The notes beneath the pieces were generated by a model. That model saw only the letters and a list, made by a program, of their open reading frames with translations. It did not search any database and had not been told where the DNA came from. Made by a program: the position numbers and the translations under genes. Shown here in pieces: positions 15,039 to 27,845 of a stretch of DNA of 64,000 nucleotides. The stretch comes from Setaria digitata. Taxonomy: Eukaryota > Nematoda > Chromadorea > Rhabditida > Setariidae. Position 1 is the first letter of the stretch. Each line of letters starts with the position of its first letter. Location of the stretch: contig RCAB01000003.1 of the NCBI GenBank assembly GCA_003640385.1, positions 124,001 to 188,000 of the forward strand. The letters are read 5' to 3'.

Positions 15039-18000
15039 TTAAAAGTTATAATCAACAAATGCTCGTTTAGTTTTCACAGGTTCATTCCACTTTTTATTGT
15101 TATCTAATTCGTAAAACAAAAACTGTTGCACGCGATCCCACATTTTTCGTTCACAATATATTCCCTATAATTCTTTTAAAATGCATTTATCCAAACTGAA
15201 ATGACCGAACTAGATTTTATTGCACTGATTTAATATTATTTAAATTTTCAATTTATAATGATTTTTGGAACTAATTGACTTTTCCTAAAATCATTTTATG
15301 TTCCACAGAAAACCAACTTTTCTGAATAGAACAGTTTGGTACTGGAGCCAGTTTAGGGAGTTCTGGGTCGTTCCAAGTCCAACAGAAACGTTAACACTTT
15401 TTTTACCTGATGAGTAGCTTTGTCAAGATAAAAGGGTTTCGTAGCATTTGGAAATCGACTTTGCAATACGGCACTGTGATTCATCGAAACGATCACGTCA
15501 TTCATTCCGTGGCAGATTAGTGTACGACACGGAACTTTTGACGCTTTGTCAATACTATAAGATGTTAGAGCTAGATTCTCTTGCATTAAATTTCTGGGAG
15601 CACAATGAGCCATTTCATTTGGTGAATCAACTGATTTGTGATTAAGTGACAAGGAAAGTAAATGTGAACAAGTGTGAACTGTGAACGAAATGTGAACTGC
15701 TTGGAACTAAGGTTCTCAGTATTCAGTGCAACACTGTCCAGTAAGCAAGTAACAGTCGCTATAAACAGATCAGTGCATCAGCAACTCAGAATATATTGTT
15801 CATTTATCACTTAATTAACACAAAGTTCGGATGTAAGTAAGAAGCACAGGGAATTCACAGTTTATTAGTCTGCTCGAGGTTTTGGGAAATCTAGATAAGA
15901 TGTTCTTAAAATGTCTTTGGATATTAATTTAAAAGCATTGTTTGTCACTGCAGGGCATAGTTACCTATGATTATGCATGATGTTACCTTGAGAATTGATC
16001 CAAACAGCAAGTTCGGTTACTATCAGGCTTTCTTCCAAGAACGCGCAATAAAGATGTGAAGGGAGCAATAAGAATCAAACCGCCTACCTGTACAAAGACG
16101 ACTTACGCATAAAATTACTGTTTCCTAAACATAAACTTTGTTAAGCTGTCTTATTCCAATTTTTTACACAAAATTTTGTCTTCCAGAACACGTCCGTGAG
16201 ACTACAACATTATCGATCGCAACTTAGAAGCATAATAAGATCAGCACTTGCGATATTATTGTGTCCAAGCTTAAGCTTTTCCCTTCCCGCAATTTGTTTC
16301 TGATTCCTTTAATTTCATCCTAGAACTTAATTATAAACTTGAATAAACTTAACAGAACTTTTTTGAGTGATGCCAAATGAATAGCAACTGCAGTACCCAT
16401 ACTAAATCCTATGAGGATTATCTCATTCGGTTGCGCTTTCATTTCTTCAATCAAATATCTAAAATGCGCAAATGTCATGTTTTGATATTTACGAAATTTG
16501 GAGTGCAATTGTCTAGTATGCTTCCCATTCTTATGCCCGTTCCACAACACATATCATGCACTTTCTGACTTATTCGCATAAGGTAGACTCTACTTTGTAA
16601 ACTACAAAAGTCTAAACCAACTTCTATCTACTAGAATTCTGTAAAATTAATTTGTCGTGAAACAAACTGATAAACGGCTTCCATATTTTGATAAACATTT
16701 TTTTCTGTAGGAGTTCCAGTACTCAACCCAAAACCACTATAATCAAAGGCTATTAGATCGCACTGTAAGAAATCTGCTATGTCAACCTGAAATTTCTCCA
16801 ATAAAACGAGCCATAAAATGCAAAATCAACAATCAGTGGTAAAATAAATTTCTGATAAACGAAAAATCTCTAAAAAATAAAAGGAAACATAGCAAAATTC
16901 AATTTTAAAAGGCTGGTTTTGTTAGAAAATTATTAATAAAATAAATCAGCGACAACCAAATTTGGTGTTTTACTTATAGGCGAGGGAAGAGGATCCCACC
17001 AAATTTGGATCTGTCAACATGCACGACCCAACATCCGAACTATTCGGCTGAGCGAACAGTAAGATATAAGGAGCCGATTTTTTGCATCGGTAGGATTTCT
17101 CACATCGAACATAAAGAGCCACTAAAATATCTCCATTAGCTGACGTTATTAAACGCACCTGCAAATAATAATATGCAAGAGATTTTTCTTTAATCTCTAA
17201 TTTAAACAATAAATGAGCAAATTCTAATTTCAGAATGACACGGTGCATACCTTTCCTATTCTCGTACTATCACGTCACAAAGAAGGCTTACAATGAGATA
17301 CAAATGTGGCATGAAGCATTTCTTTTGAAATATACATATTTTTAAGTTTTTATTATATATATGTATGTATATAGGTATTTTAAATATTAGATAATGTAAA
17401 TGGCTTACATTGTTGAAATGGTTTGTAACGGTAATGTCATCTAAAATGAAATTCGCTTGGGTTTGATAACAGAAAAAGTGACATCTGATAATGTCTCTGT
17501 GTATTAATAGTAATTTTTCATTTAAATGTATAATCCCTACTGTTAACCTCAATTCGCAAGAGTTGATCCGCAACATCCGAGTTTTTGAATTTTGGTAGCA
17601 ATAGATGCGGTAAACAAATTGTTAAATTAATGCTTTCTTTAGCGCTTTTTGCGTCGAAAAACTGTTGTCGCTTGTCATCCTTAATTATACTCAATGCAGA
17701 CAAAAGGTCTGTGAAATTTGCTTTTGCAAAATACAATATCAAAAATGTCCGATAGTGAAATAAACATCGAGCTTGAACTCGAAACAAACAGATAGCGTCC
17801 GGGGACTCTGCTATAATTTTTATCTTACTGACTCTGCTTTTTAATTCCATAGGAAATATTCTCTTCTTTGTTTGAATTCGTAATTTTGCTGTCTTTCACG
17901 TTTGTTCTGAAGGAATTCTTACCTGTCCACCAATCAAGAAATAGTAATGACAGTGTTTCGGAGGATGAAAAGCAGCTTTGCGGATCATTAACTTCGGTAC

Positions 18001-18112
18001 TGGTGGACATAGGATATAACACACTTTGGCTATCCATTTAAATGCTTTCAGCAATCTTCGCCATAAAGTCACTTCTTCTGCTGCCACCTTTTTTGCTTCT
18101 TCCTCATTCTAC
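15039..18112 (-). CDS. ABHD17-like alpha/beta hydrolase (possible protein depalmitoylase)
   Basis: Serine hydrolase of the ABHD17/FAM108 family, whose vertebrate members remove palmitate from membrane proteins. Exons in phase: 18112-17930, about 17660-17551, 17158-17000, 16786-16668, 16469-16352, 16088-15985, 15566-15409 and 15173-15039. The nucleophile elbow is GFSMG, the acid is Asp in CHGMNDVIV, and the catalytic His is in KATHQ. Family landmarks include CPPVPKLMIRKAAFHPP, LLRIEVRLITSANGD, ALYVRCEKS, IAFDYSGFGLSTGTPTEKN and a WDRVQQFLFYEL C-terminus. Unlike ABHD17, the oxyanion motif SHGN is replaced by AQPN (FAQPNSSDVG). The Cys-rich palmitoylated N-terminus of ABHD17 is also absent: the first exon follows an acceptor and begins with an acidic and basic helix. 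A further in-phase exon about 18700-18620 (PQNESDLSAQ...NDEDQ) probably lies upstream, so the true start is unresolved. Confidence 0.88.
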
Positions 18113-18700
18113 GGATATTCTGATTCTGATTATTTATGTCCAAAATTTGATGCCAACAAACTGGTCATGATGCTAACATACAGTGACCAATGATCTGATT
18201 TCTATTAGGAAAATTGGAAAGTGTTTAGAATATTCTATTTCTCAACCTACTTGACTTTGGATTCTTTCTTTTTCACATTGACAGATCCTGCTGGATTCTG
18301 CAAGAAATGCATCGATTATATTTTACGGAAACAACTATTTCAAAATAAATTGAAATATTCTGAACATACCTTCACGCAGTGGAATGAATGGTCCAATTAT
18401 ATTTCTTTGATCATTGTCCTAAACTATCCTTAGTCGTTACCAACATAAATCTTTTGGCTAATCTTCAGATCCGCAGAAAAAGTTTAATTTAATATTTTCT
18501 GCTTCTCCGCAAAATAATGAAAAAGTTTGTATATACAAGTTCTGACCCAACCTCATAATTTTTGCAAGAACATTTCAAGACTTGATAGTTAAACTGTTAA
18601 AATAATTATCCATCAAACCTGGTCCTCATCATTAACGGCATTTTTATCAGAAGAAAACAGTTGGGCGCTTAAATCTGACTCATTCTGAGGCACGCTATAA

Positions 18701-20046
18701 TTCGAAGAAATTAAAAAGAGCAAATCCAGATGACCTAAACCGACAAAACTGCACAATTGATATAATATATTAAATGATATAATCAGCCTATTAATTTTTG
18801 TGATGGGATTACCGTATATTATTTGAAAAAGCTATTTCTACTAAATGAAGGTAAAGCTTTATCAAAGCTGTTTTATTAAAGCGGAATTCAAACCTGCGCA
18901 AGCAATAGCGGAATTTTAAATTTTGGTATATTGATCACTGAATCAAATACCGTGTTAATAAAAGCATTTACCTATGTTGAGATGAATAAGAATAGGAGTG
19001 GTGTTCAGGACTTGAATGATTAGTTTGGATATGTGTTTTTGAAGCTTGTCGAAAGTCGTTGTTCATGCTTTGAAATAACTGAAAAGATTTCGAAATCTTC
19101 TAACTTAGTTGATGTGTAAAATGGAGGTGATGTAAAATGAAATGAAGGTATTAGAAGTTCCTCTAAGTCTTAAAAGTGCCATGAACTGCTATATAATTAT
19201 ATTGTATAATGTCTAATAAGTACTAAAGCTACTTATTACTTGTATAAGCTCATTTTAAAACAGTGCTTCTTCACGATTCTGTTTAATAACATCTACAATT
19301 ATTTTTCCAACTGAGCTTAGACATTTTCCCCTCGGCTGAAAAGAAAAAAAAAATTGACAAACTTCTACCCTTTCAGTTCCTATGGTCATGACAATCTAAT
19401 GATGAAGGAATTAATAGCAGAAACCTTAAATAGTTCCTAAAATAATGATGGAAATTTGCATAATTGGAGAAAATCCTATTGTATGTTACACATAGTGTTA
19501 TACATGGCTCATTTCCTCTTAAGATAATTAATCTAATTTCGTAAGCTTTAAACTTTTCTACTTCCAATCATCATTAAGCTCAACAAGCACACAGTCTACA
19601 CTTTGAATTTAGACTGAAGCCTATTCATTTCTCAAGTTTTCCACAAAATCTAAAAGATTTCTGAGAATATTCTAATTCGCAACGACTGCGTAACGAATTG
19701 CTTTTGTAATGATGGAAACAATGGAGTGGATTTATAAGAAAGTTTATTGTACTTTAAAATTTAGCAGAAACCATGAACAGCAAAACAAATAAACAAAACG
19801 GAGCAGTGGTATTAGATGAGTAGACCTCATTTAGATGCAAGTGTTGAACAACAATTTCCATAGCGATATACACACTGCAAACCAAAGTCTGAAAAGAAGA
19901 CGGTGGAAATGGAAAATAATCAAACTTGCAGAAACTGCGGTATTCAAATTTTTATTTTCCTACTTAAATTTTGATGAGTTAAGGAAAATATAATGGATAG
20001 CTTGAAATTTGATAAAAAATAAACTATGATGAATCAGACTGTAAAG
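18701..20046. other. Non-coding stretch between hydrolase and acidic secreted gene
   Basis: About 1.3 kb of AT-rich DNA without splice-flanked coding segments. The minus-strand open frame at 19373-19567 has no family pattern and no supporting acceptor. The region should hold the hydrolase promoter and its first exon, and the 3' end of the next gene. Confidence 0.4.
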
Positions 20047-21249
20047 TCATGAATTTAAATTTGGCAGTACAGAAGAATGAACATACATTGAGTAGTTATC
20101 AGTATTGAAAATTCCAAACGTAGCGTCGGAGTAATTCTCGTAGTCGTCATCGTCATCTTCCTCACTGCTTTTTTTTCTCTTCAAGTATGTATAAACTCCA
20201 AGAAAGTGATGTCACAGTAATATCCCATCATTGAAAAATTGATCAAAATCAAATTTACAAAATTGGGTTTAAATGAAAGATTTCAGTTCCCGAGATTCAA
20301 TTAAGAACAACCTTTTCTTTTTCTTTCCTTTTGCTTGATTTACCCTCATCACTGCCAATCTTCTTGCTATTCGATCGGTTTCCTTCTTCACTGAGCTCTT
20401 CTGAATCTTCATTGCCATCATCACCCCCACCTTGTGATTCATCGTCAATCTCCTCAACCTCTTTATATTTCCGCTGCTCTTCTAACGTTGTATCCACGTA
20501 CGGAAATGGTGTCGTTTTTCGAGCATTGTAATTAAAACCAATTATTTTTGGTTTGTTGCGATCCATCTGCGGCTTGCTTATAGGCTGTGACGGTTGATTT
20601 CCACCAACTAGCTGAAGAATAAGGTTAGTTTGAATTTCTAATAAACAACTTCAACTAAGAGCTTGCATGCAATTTTCGCTGAATAAATCAGATAATCGGA
20701 AAATTACATTCAGTAGTTGAAATCTAGTTCTGTAGAATCTGTGACTCAAAATATTGAAAAAAAAGGACACAGATAGAAAAATGACCGAGGCATCTCGCGG
20801 CAGTCTTTCCTCGTCGATTCTGGGTAAGTTCTGAAGATCCTCGTAATCTATCTCTATAACTCAATAAGCACTAGTTGTCAAAATTAATGAATGAAATATA
20901 TGGCGAACTGAAAATGAAGTATGGATCAAATTTAGTTGAGAGGAACGAAAACTTCTTTCAGCGTAACAAAACAATTACTCTCTACATAGAAATTCTTACC
21001 GACGTCATCATCACCAATCAGTTCCACATAAGAAAAGCTTTTTGGTAGCATTCTACGATTCTGTTCATGCTAAAAATATAAGCTGAGAAAATTTTGAAGT
21101 GAAGAGGAGGAATGGAAATTTAGAAGATGTAACGAACAGATTTGCGAGGATTTCAAGGACTGTTAAGTAATCTTCCATACCCGAATTACAGCCGAATATG
21201 CTGCCTCTAAAACCAATAAGAACATGCAAAATGTGGCAGTGCGGAGCAT
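20047..21249 (-). CDS. Predicted secreted acidic/basic low-complexity protein, unknown function
   Basis: Five exons join in phase: 21249-21181, 21072-21003, 20854-20784, 20612-20312 and 20178-20047, giving about 213 residues. The first exon is a clean signal peptide, MLRTATFCMFLLVLEAAYSA. The mature part starts basic (VIRHEQNRRMLPK). It then has acidic, Tyr-containing stretches (GDDDVEIDYEDLQNL), a short conserved-looking KPKIIGFNYNARK segment, a Gly/Ser/Asp/Glu-rich region, a Lys-rich block (KSSKRKEKEKRKK) and a terminal acidic run SSEEDDDDDYENYSD. The tyrosines beside acidic residues resemble tyrosine-sulfation sites. The Lys/Arg blocks could be furin sites or heparin-binding patches. An acceptor AG ending at 21293 lies 43 bases 5' of the ATG, compatible with trans-splicing or a 5' UTR exon. 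I do not recognise the family. Confidence 0.75.
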
Positions 21250-22286
21250 TTTTACGGGTTCTCCGACTCGACTCGTTGTTAGCAATCTGAATCTGAAAAA
21301 AAGAAATGCTCAGGGAATAATGGAGCTTGATTAGTAGTTCAAGCTATCCTTTGATGAACGAACTTATTTTTCGGATGCCAGAAGAATCGTCTGAACGTAA
21401 ATAAACCTCATCAAAAGCTTCATCTAAATTTCAAAAATCTGATATCAGTAATACTGTTAGCTGTCACACCGCCGATGCAGCGCGTAATCTTTATACTGCT
21501 ATACACAAATTAGTTTATTAAATCTAACTATTAATTTCTCCTAAAACACTTTAAAGGGTCTTGAAATCGATTTACTAAAATTTCAAAGCCATAAATTGAA
21601 CTCATATGACAATTCGAAAATCAATTAAATAAGGTGAAAAGTAATTGTAAAACTATAAGAACCTTTTAAAGATAGGAAAATACACATAGTAGCAGTCGTC
21701 AATAAATAATGTAATCAGCAGCAATTAAGTAAGCGCCGTTAGAGCATGATCCCTGATTAATTAATGCAAACTTGTGCGAAGCAACCTTCAGAAATTCTCG
21801 GCTAAATGACTGAGAACTATTTTCCGAAATGAATGGTCTCAATAGTCTCTTAAATGTTAAATCACTCCTTTTTTTTATATAGGGACCGTTTATTTTGGAA
21901 AAATTCCGTTCGGATCACTAAATTTGTATGTGATAACGTGCGAGAGATTAGTAAATCACAAGTGATATCAAATTTGATAAAGCGATGATTCATGATAGCA
22001 TTTGAACCATGGGATTTTTCATGGAATTGGTGAATAAAATGTTTTCAAAGGACTAGAAAATCAGGAAGACAAAATTTTGGATCACTCGAACAAGCTTATA
22101 GCAGCCAGTAATTCACAATTCTGTTTCGTCTATACAGGTAGTATAGATCTTCCACACTTCATATCGATTATTCACTTTTTCCTACTACTGCAATTTTATC
22201 GACACTCTTGAACATTTATGAATAAGTTATGACAAATCAGTAGAATTCATAATGATATTTAGTAAAATATATTTATGATAGTCAAA
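21250..22286. other. Intergenic region, nothing coding seen
   Basis: About 1 kb between the start of the acidic secreted gene and the stop of the P450 gene on the same strand. It is AT-rich, with no open frame supported by splice sites and no tRNA-like promoter boxes. Confidence 0.4.
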
Positions 22287-25200
22287 TTATGGAACTTCAT
22301 TTCGACCCCGTATTTGGCACATATAGTCTTGGGGCACTGAAACCATTCCAGGAGATCGCCTCAAACTAGGTAGTTTTCCTGAAATTAAAAGCGTCTAAAG
22401 AACTTGTAGAAAATAAATGAAGTAAAATTTTCTTATCATTTCTCTGTAATACTCTGCACTTTATGAAAGGTATTTATTTCAGAACACATAAAATTTTTTC
22501 AAAAAAGAATTAATCTTAAGCTTTGCCGTCCACCTCACTTTTTTAAATTAATTTTTTGCATGTCATGCAGGAAAACATGTTAGACATACCATAAGCGGCA
22601 GAGAATTCGAAATTTTGCAACAAAGTTGTTAAAATGACAAAAAGTTCCATTCGAGCGAGTGCTTCACCCAAACACGATCGCTTCCCAATACCAAAGGGTA
22701 TCAGGTGCTCAAAGTTGCGCAGAGTACCTTCGCTATCAAGAAATCGTGATGGTTGGAAAGTTTCTGGACTTGGGTAGAAATTTTCGTCGAAATTAATCGC
22801 TCCAATTTGTGGCATTATTACTGTGCCCTGTAATAAATTCAGCACGACAGCATGTAATGTCGGATTCGAATCCTTCTAATTCTACGACATTTTCTTACCT
22901 TCTGGATTTTATAGCCATATAAAGTGGAGTCGCAGGTAGTAGCATGTGGTATGTGCCACGGTAACACATTTACGATACGTTGAACCTCACAGATGACTGC
23001 CAAGGTGTAATGCATTACGTTTCTATCTGCCCAGTGTACCATTCTTGTTCCGAGATTCTAGATTCAATTTAGACAGTTACATAAGAGACCGCTGAATAGA
23101 TTATGATGAATGGCTGGTTACGTTTTGCTAAATTCTTTCGTTTATTGAATTCATATCATTTCAGTTGTCGGCAGTAAGCAACTATACGGTCCTCGTATCT
23201 CCCAGCCAATTAATTCTTGAATTTACACTTAAAAACAGATCCCAAATCAGAATTTAGCAGAGTATTTCAATCAGTCACATGGAACCGGTTTCATTTTGTC
23301 TTCTTATCAGCCAAAACATTACTCTGTCGATCTCGTCATGCACTAGCTTCTGTACATCTGGATTGTGAATCAGATAGATGATCGCCCAACGGAGTGTTGT
23401 AACTGTTGTTTCCATTCCCCCTGTCCACAGGTCACCGGAATTCAAAGCCAGTGTTAGTTTGCTAAATAAAAGCATGACAAGCTGTCGAGAATGTATCCAT
23501 CTTTTAAATTCCAGCAAAAAAATAGAATTGGGATAGGTACAATTTAAGCTCACTCTAATTCTACTGTTACTAACTATATATATGAAACGAACGATGAATG
23601 TTGGACTATGTGAAATCAGCTAAGAATTGTCATAGACATTTTGCAAGAATAAAGGAAGGTTCATTTTTCATACCTGTATTCACTTCCTTCCGTGTACCTT
23701 ATCATATTCTTCAGATACGCATCGATAAAATCATTCGGCTCATCACCCTTATCCGTAGAAGCATCAATGGCCTTTTCATGTTCCTCAATATGTCTTAAAA
23801 AAAATCGTTGTAATGCAAAACCATTTTTGCAGTATCGGTAATATGTTGGCAGCAGAAAGCGGACAATTGGGTAACGATCCACAAGTAACATCGGAATGCT
23901 GACGAACTGGAATAGATGTAATCACCGACGGACTGGAAAAGAGATGTCAATCAGTTTTCTATTCTAGTAAATGTGGTACAGTAGAGTATGAATATTAATT
24001 TTCTCAAATAAATCTTACATCTTTCAGAGTAGAGTCAATTAGCTTCTTGAACCGCAGAAACTCTTGATCACCATATTGACAATTTTTACCGAGAACTAGG
24101 TCTTGGATGATATTACCAACGCAGAATGTAATTGGCAAATGAAGGTCAGTTACTGCAGTCTTCTGCAAATGAATAAATTTTCAAAGAAAAGTAAGTGGAG
24201 CAATGGACTTGGGTTTTATTTTGAAATGATGATTCAGATAATCGTAACACAAGAAAACAGTTCTGGACCTAAACCAAATAAATTGTGCGAGAAAAGGTAA
24301 TAAACAACCAGTCCGCCATCTTCTATTTCCTTTTTTAAGTGTTGGACGAGTGTGTCAGCATAGTGGCGAATTTTTTGTTCCATCATATTTTTTCCCATTC
24401 CAAAATCACGGAAAACTTTTAAAGCAAAACGCCTCTGCTGACTCCATCTCTCGTTCTGTGATAAAATGATCCCATCACCGTCAGGATGGTGATTACTGAA
24501 GATTCCGTAAACGAATGACATCGGCCGACCAGCAAAAACACTTCCTGAACATTTTATATAAAGAATATGTAATAAAATGTCAATTAGCATATTGTCATCA
24601 GCAGCTTTTATAAGTTGTTGATCATTTTATCACTAATTTAAAAAAAGTGAGTCTACAGTGTCATTTCCTTTTTAACTAAGCATCCAAAATAAAAAAAGCA
24701 AGTAAAAAATGGAAAAATTTATTTAAGCTACTGAAAGCTGTTTTACCATGGCTAAGAAGAGCTTCGCGAAGAACTTTATAATCTGCAAGTACAATAATTG
24801 GTCCCGGTAGCCAAATTGTGAACAGTGGGCCAAATTTCTTCTTCCACTGGATCATCGAACGATGTGGATAAGCCAAGTCAATCTTAGATACATTTAACGT
24901 CGACTTTGTGAGGAGGAATTTTTGTTTTAATAACAGAAATAGGAATATCTCAATATTTGTTTTAATTCAGTTAAATTTTTTTTTATGGATAATTCCCAAT
25001 AACTCAAAATTTAACTGTGAATAATCTGAACAGGACGTCGTCCAAGTTTAATGTTAGATTTGTTATGTAGGTAATTGCTTTTTAATTATCCAAGCTTTCA
25101 GCTATAAATTTTTGTTAAAATTGTCCAGTTTTATTGAAATTATGACGAGTTGCATCCTGTATCTCTATTTTGAGACTAAAATCAATTCTTTCTTATTCAT

Positions 25201-25535
25201 GTTTTCAGAGCTTTTAGAAACGACGAAATTGATAAAATCAAATATCAAAATTTCGGGCACTTATGTGGAAAAAAATTCAATTTGGGATAACTGGACTTCC
25301 CGAAAAATACGCAACACTTCATATTTTATTGATTTCTTCCAGCTAACACTGCTTTAAGAACTTTTTTCCTTCATTCTCTTAAACTGTTTTCTGTTAATAC
25401 CTGAAAGAAGTTTCCAACAAAAGGTAGCGGAATTGGCCCTGGTGGATATTTTCGCCGAAGAACCAAATATTCATTGTACAGATAGTAAATGAAAGCATGG
25501 AATATAAATATTCCGATGATAAAAAGTATAGTCAT
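22287..25535 (-). CDS. Microsomal cytochrome P450 (CYP2-clan type) with an in-frame TGA
   Basis: Haem-thiolate monooxygenase anchored in the ER. Exons: 25535-25401, 24907-24747, 24545-24303, 24163-24018, 23932-23672, 23462-23323, 23058-22900, 22827-22590 and 22383-22287. Exon 1 is a membrane anchor (MTILFIIGIFIFHAFIYYLY) followed by the proline hinge PPGPIPLPFVGN. Later come the C-helix WSQQRRFALK, the I-helix GGMETTVTTLRW (normally AGTET/AGMET), the K-helix ExxR as EVQR, the PERF-like FQPSRF, the haem loop FGIGKRSCLG with the Cys ligand, and a typical C-terminal SPGMVSVPQDY. All phases fit, but exon 5, read in the only frame that keeps homology, has TGA at 23924-23922 (VRR-stop-LHLFQFVSIP). 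This is either a pseudogene, a null allele or a base error; everything else is intact. Confidence 0.9.
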
Positions 25536-26098
25536 AAAAACGACAGCAACTACAAAATATTTTTTGAAAGAAATTAGATTCTTTCAGCAAAATAATAAGC
25601 GCTGCACAAATCTGTTTTAAAACATAAAATTCAATTTAAATAAAGAAGAGAAGTTTTCTTTGGAGGACTGACTACCAGGTGATATTTTCCAATGGAAACT
25701 TTCACTTTTATATCTTTTTTTTTTTAATATTAATGGATTCCTAATTTCACTTATCGGCCATACCGCTTTTTTATTTTCTACACTTTTATTTAATAACAAC
25801 AAAATGCCGAATAAAACATCAACAAAGTAAGTGACACACAAATTTCTTATTTATTTTTTTGGCCATCTCTTTTCAATAACTTGTTTAATTTTAAAACATG
25901 TAGAAACGGTAGAACAGGAAGAAAAAGAAATCAGAAATACTGATTCCATAATGATTGAAAAAATATGACAGTAATCGAGGAATATTTTGAGAAATCATAG
26001 AATTCCAATCATTTCTGCATATTGGTATCGTTTTTTTTTTTTTTTTTTCCATTGATAAACTTCGCTTACCCTTTGCCTGAGCAACATGGTTTCGATTA

Positions 26099-27472
26099 CT
26101 AATTCAAATTACTGAACTCTTTTTTAACATCTCCACCTACACTTTTATAGAAGTCATTGATTTTATTTATTCGATCAATATCCTTCATTTCTGGATTCAT
26201 TAGTACTGCTGAGAGCTGAAAACTTTTTCCTTCCTTAAATTAACAGTCATATCATTCCTTTGAATGCATTCGTGTAAAATCTTAATATGACAATAATTGT
26301 CATCAATTATGGATGGATGCTGAATGGCAAACCTTTACATATATTTATTTACATGGCATATTTATCTAGAAATTTTTTAACTCATTTTCTTTTCCAAATG
26401 AATAATTGACTCTACTACTTAATACAAAATTGTGTAATAAATATTTTTATAATGAAAACCTTCGCAAAGACTACTTGCGCTTCTTTAGACATTTTCGAGA
26501 CCATCGTGTGAACTCGTTCACGTTTCTCACGCTCTTCTAGCTCTTTCGTTCTTTGGTAACGATCGTACATCTCCTATAGTATCATACTTTTCAATTATCA
26601 TGACTTCTGACTTTTTGAGACAAACTTAATAAATACACTTGATTTTTTTTTCGCTAAATATTAGAAAATCTTGCTTACCTGATTTCGCCTATCTAAAGTC
26701 GAAACTAGTTGATCAAGTTTATTTTGTTTCTGTTGGAAACTCTCGTTTGAATTGAAGACAATTTTGTGAAACTGCAAATCAAACTACTGCAGTATCTGTT
26801 TCTCATTCATTGTTTAGGTAAGATTTTCTGCTTTTAAGATTCAGAACAACTAATCCACACAATTCAACAAGTTTTTTTCTTAATTGGTACAAATACTCTC
26901 TACATTTCAATTCAAACTCACTCTCTTCTGTACGTCATCCGAGGTGTTACGTAGGAAGTCTGGTACGTAGATACTCTGCTGGTGTTCTATTGCTGTTGGA
27001 GTATTTGTTTTGATTTCCGTAACATAACCGATATATTCCTTCAAAGAAGGATTGCTTGTCATCCAAGGTGTCTGCAGTGGAAGACTACGAAAGCCTGGTG
27101 TTAGTGCTGCAGGAGGTAGAGGTGGTTGAACAAGCATCGGAAATGATATCGGATAGAAATTTGGGTCAAATTCGTATGTCTTAAAAAAATTCCAAATGAA
27201 TTACATTTCCACAGCAACCACGAGAAAACCTTTAATTTTCAAAATTGTTATCACACTGATAATTTTCGATATGCAAACTGTAAAATAAATCAGATTTCTT
27301 CATAATCGTTCGAATATGCCGAACTTACTGGTATTGATACTCTTGGATGTGACAGTTGCCGATATGGTAGGAAAGTGGGGTTTTGCGTCACTTGCTGTGC
27401 ATGTTGCTCTGTTTGATCTTGAGCGCTGTTTCCAATGAGACGTAGAAGCATCGATACCAACAGAAGCCACAT
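26099..27472 (-). CDS. Secreted SXP/RAL-2 family (DUF148) protein with proline-rich N-terminus
   Basis: Nematode-specific secreted protein of the SXP/RAL-2 family. Members are abundant in worm excretions and are strong antigens in filarial infections; some bind cations, and the biochemical role is unknown. Exons 27472-27329, 27179-26922, 26771-26679, 26573-26460 and 26215-26099 are all phase 0 and give 241 residues. The N-terminus MWLLLVSMLLRLIGNSA is a signal peptide with cleavage before QDQTEQ. Residues about 20-110 are Gln/Pro-rich (VQPPLPPAALTPGF). The DUF148 domain fills about 120-240: VPDFLRNTSDDVQKRF, then QQKQNKLDQLVSTLDRRNQ, a charged helix REKRERVHTMVSKMSKEAQ and LSAVLMNPEMKDIDRINKIN. 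This matches the family order (PxFL..., KQxKLDxW, SxxAKxAxxxLSAI). The proline-rich segment is longer than in classical members of about 150-200 residues. Confidence 0.87.
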
Positions 27473-27845
27473 TCACAAGGATTCGGTGCGATACTGGCGG
27501 TGGAGGCAACCTTCCTGGAATCCTTCTACTAGTTAAGGGTCCAGTAGAAAATGGAGGAGTAAAATCAAAACGGCTTGTTTGGGACAGGAAATGTAAAAAT
27601 GAATGCGAAACGAAAGCAGATTACTGAACGTTCCAGTAAAGACCACAGGTACAACCACATTTAGTGAACAAAACTACCCGTTTAAGGGATTTGCGAAAGG
27701 ATAATCGGAAATGGACCTATTTTCTCATTTTTGTTTCCGAAGGTTACATTTCAAAGGGTTTTTGAAATAAGTTAGCTTTCTCATAATCAAATTAATGTTC
27801 AAATTTTTGCAACTGCAGTTTCTTTCCCTCTCCCCCCTCCCCCTC

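Noticed and set aside
22858..22875. GGATTCGAATCC palindrome resembling a tRNA B box
   Set aside because: No acceptor stem, D-arm or anticodon arm could be built on either strand around it. It lies in a P450 intron.
23600..23800. Plus-strand frame across the P450 exon 5
   Set aside because: It is antisense shadow of the P450 coding sequence.
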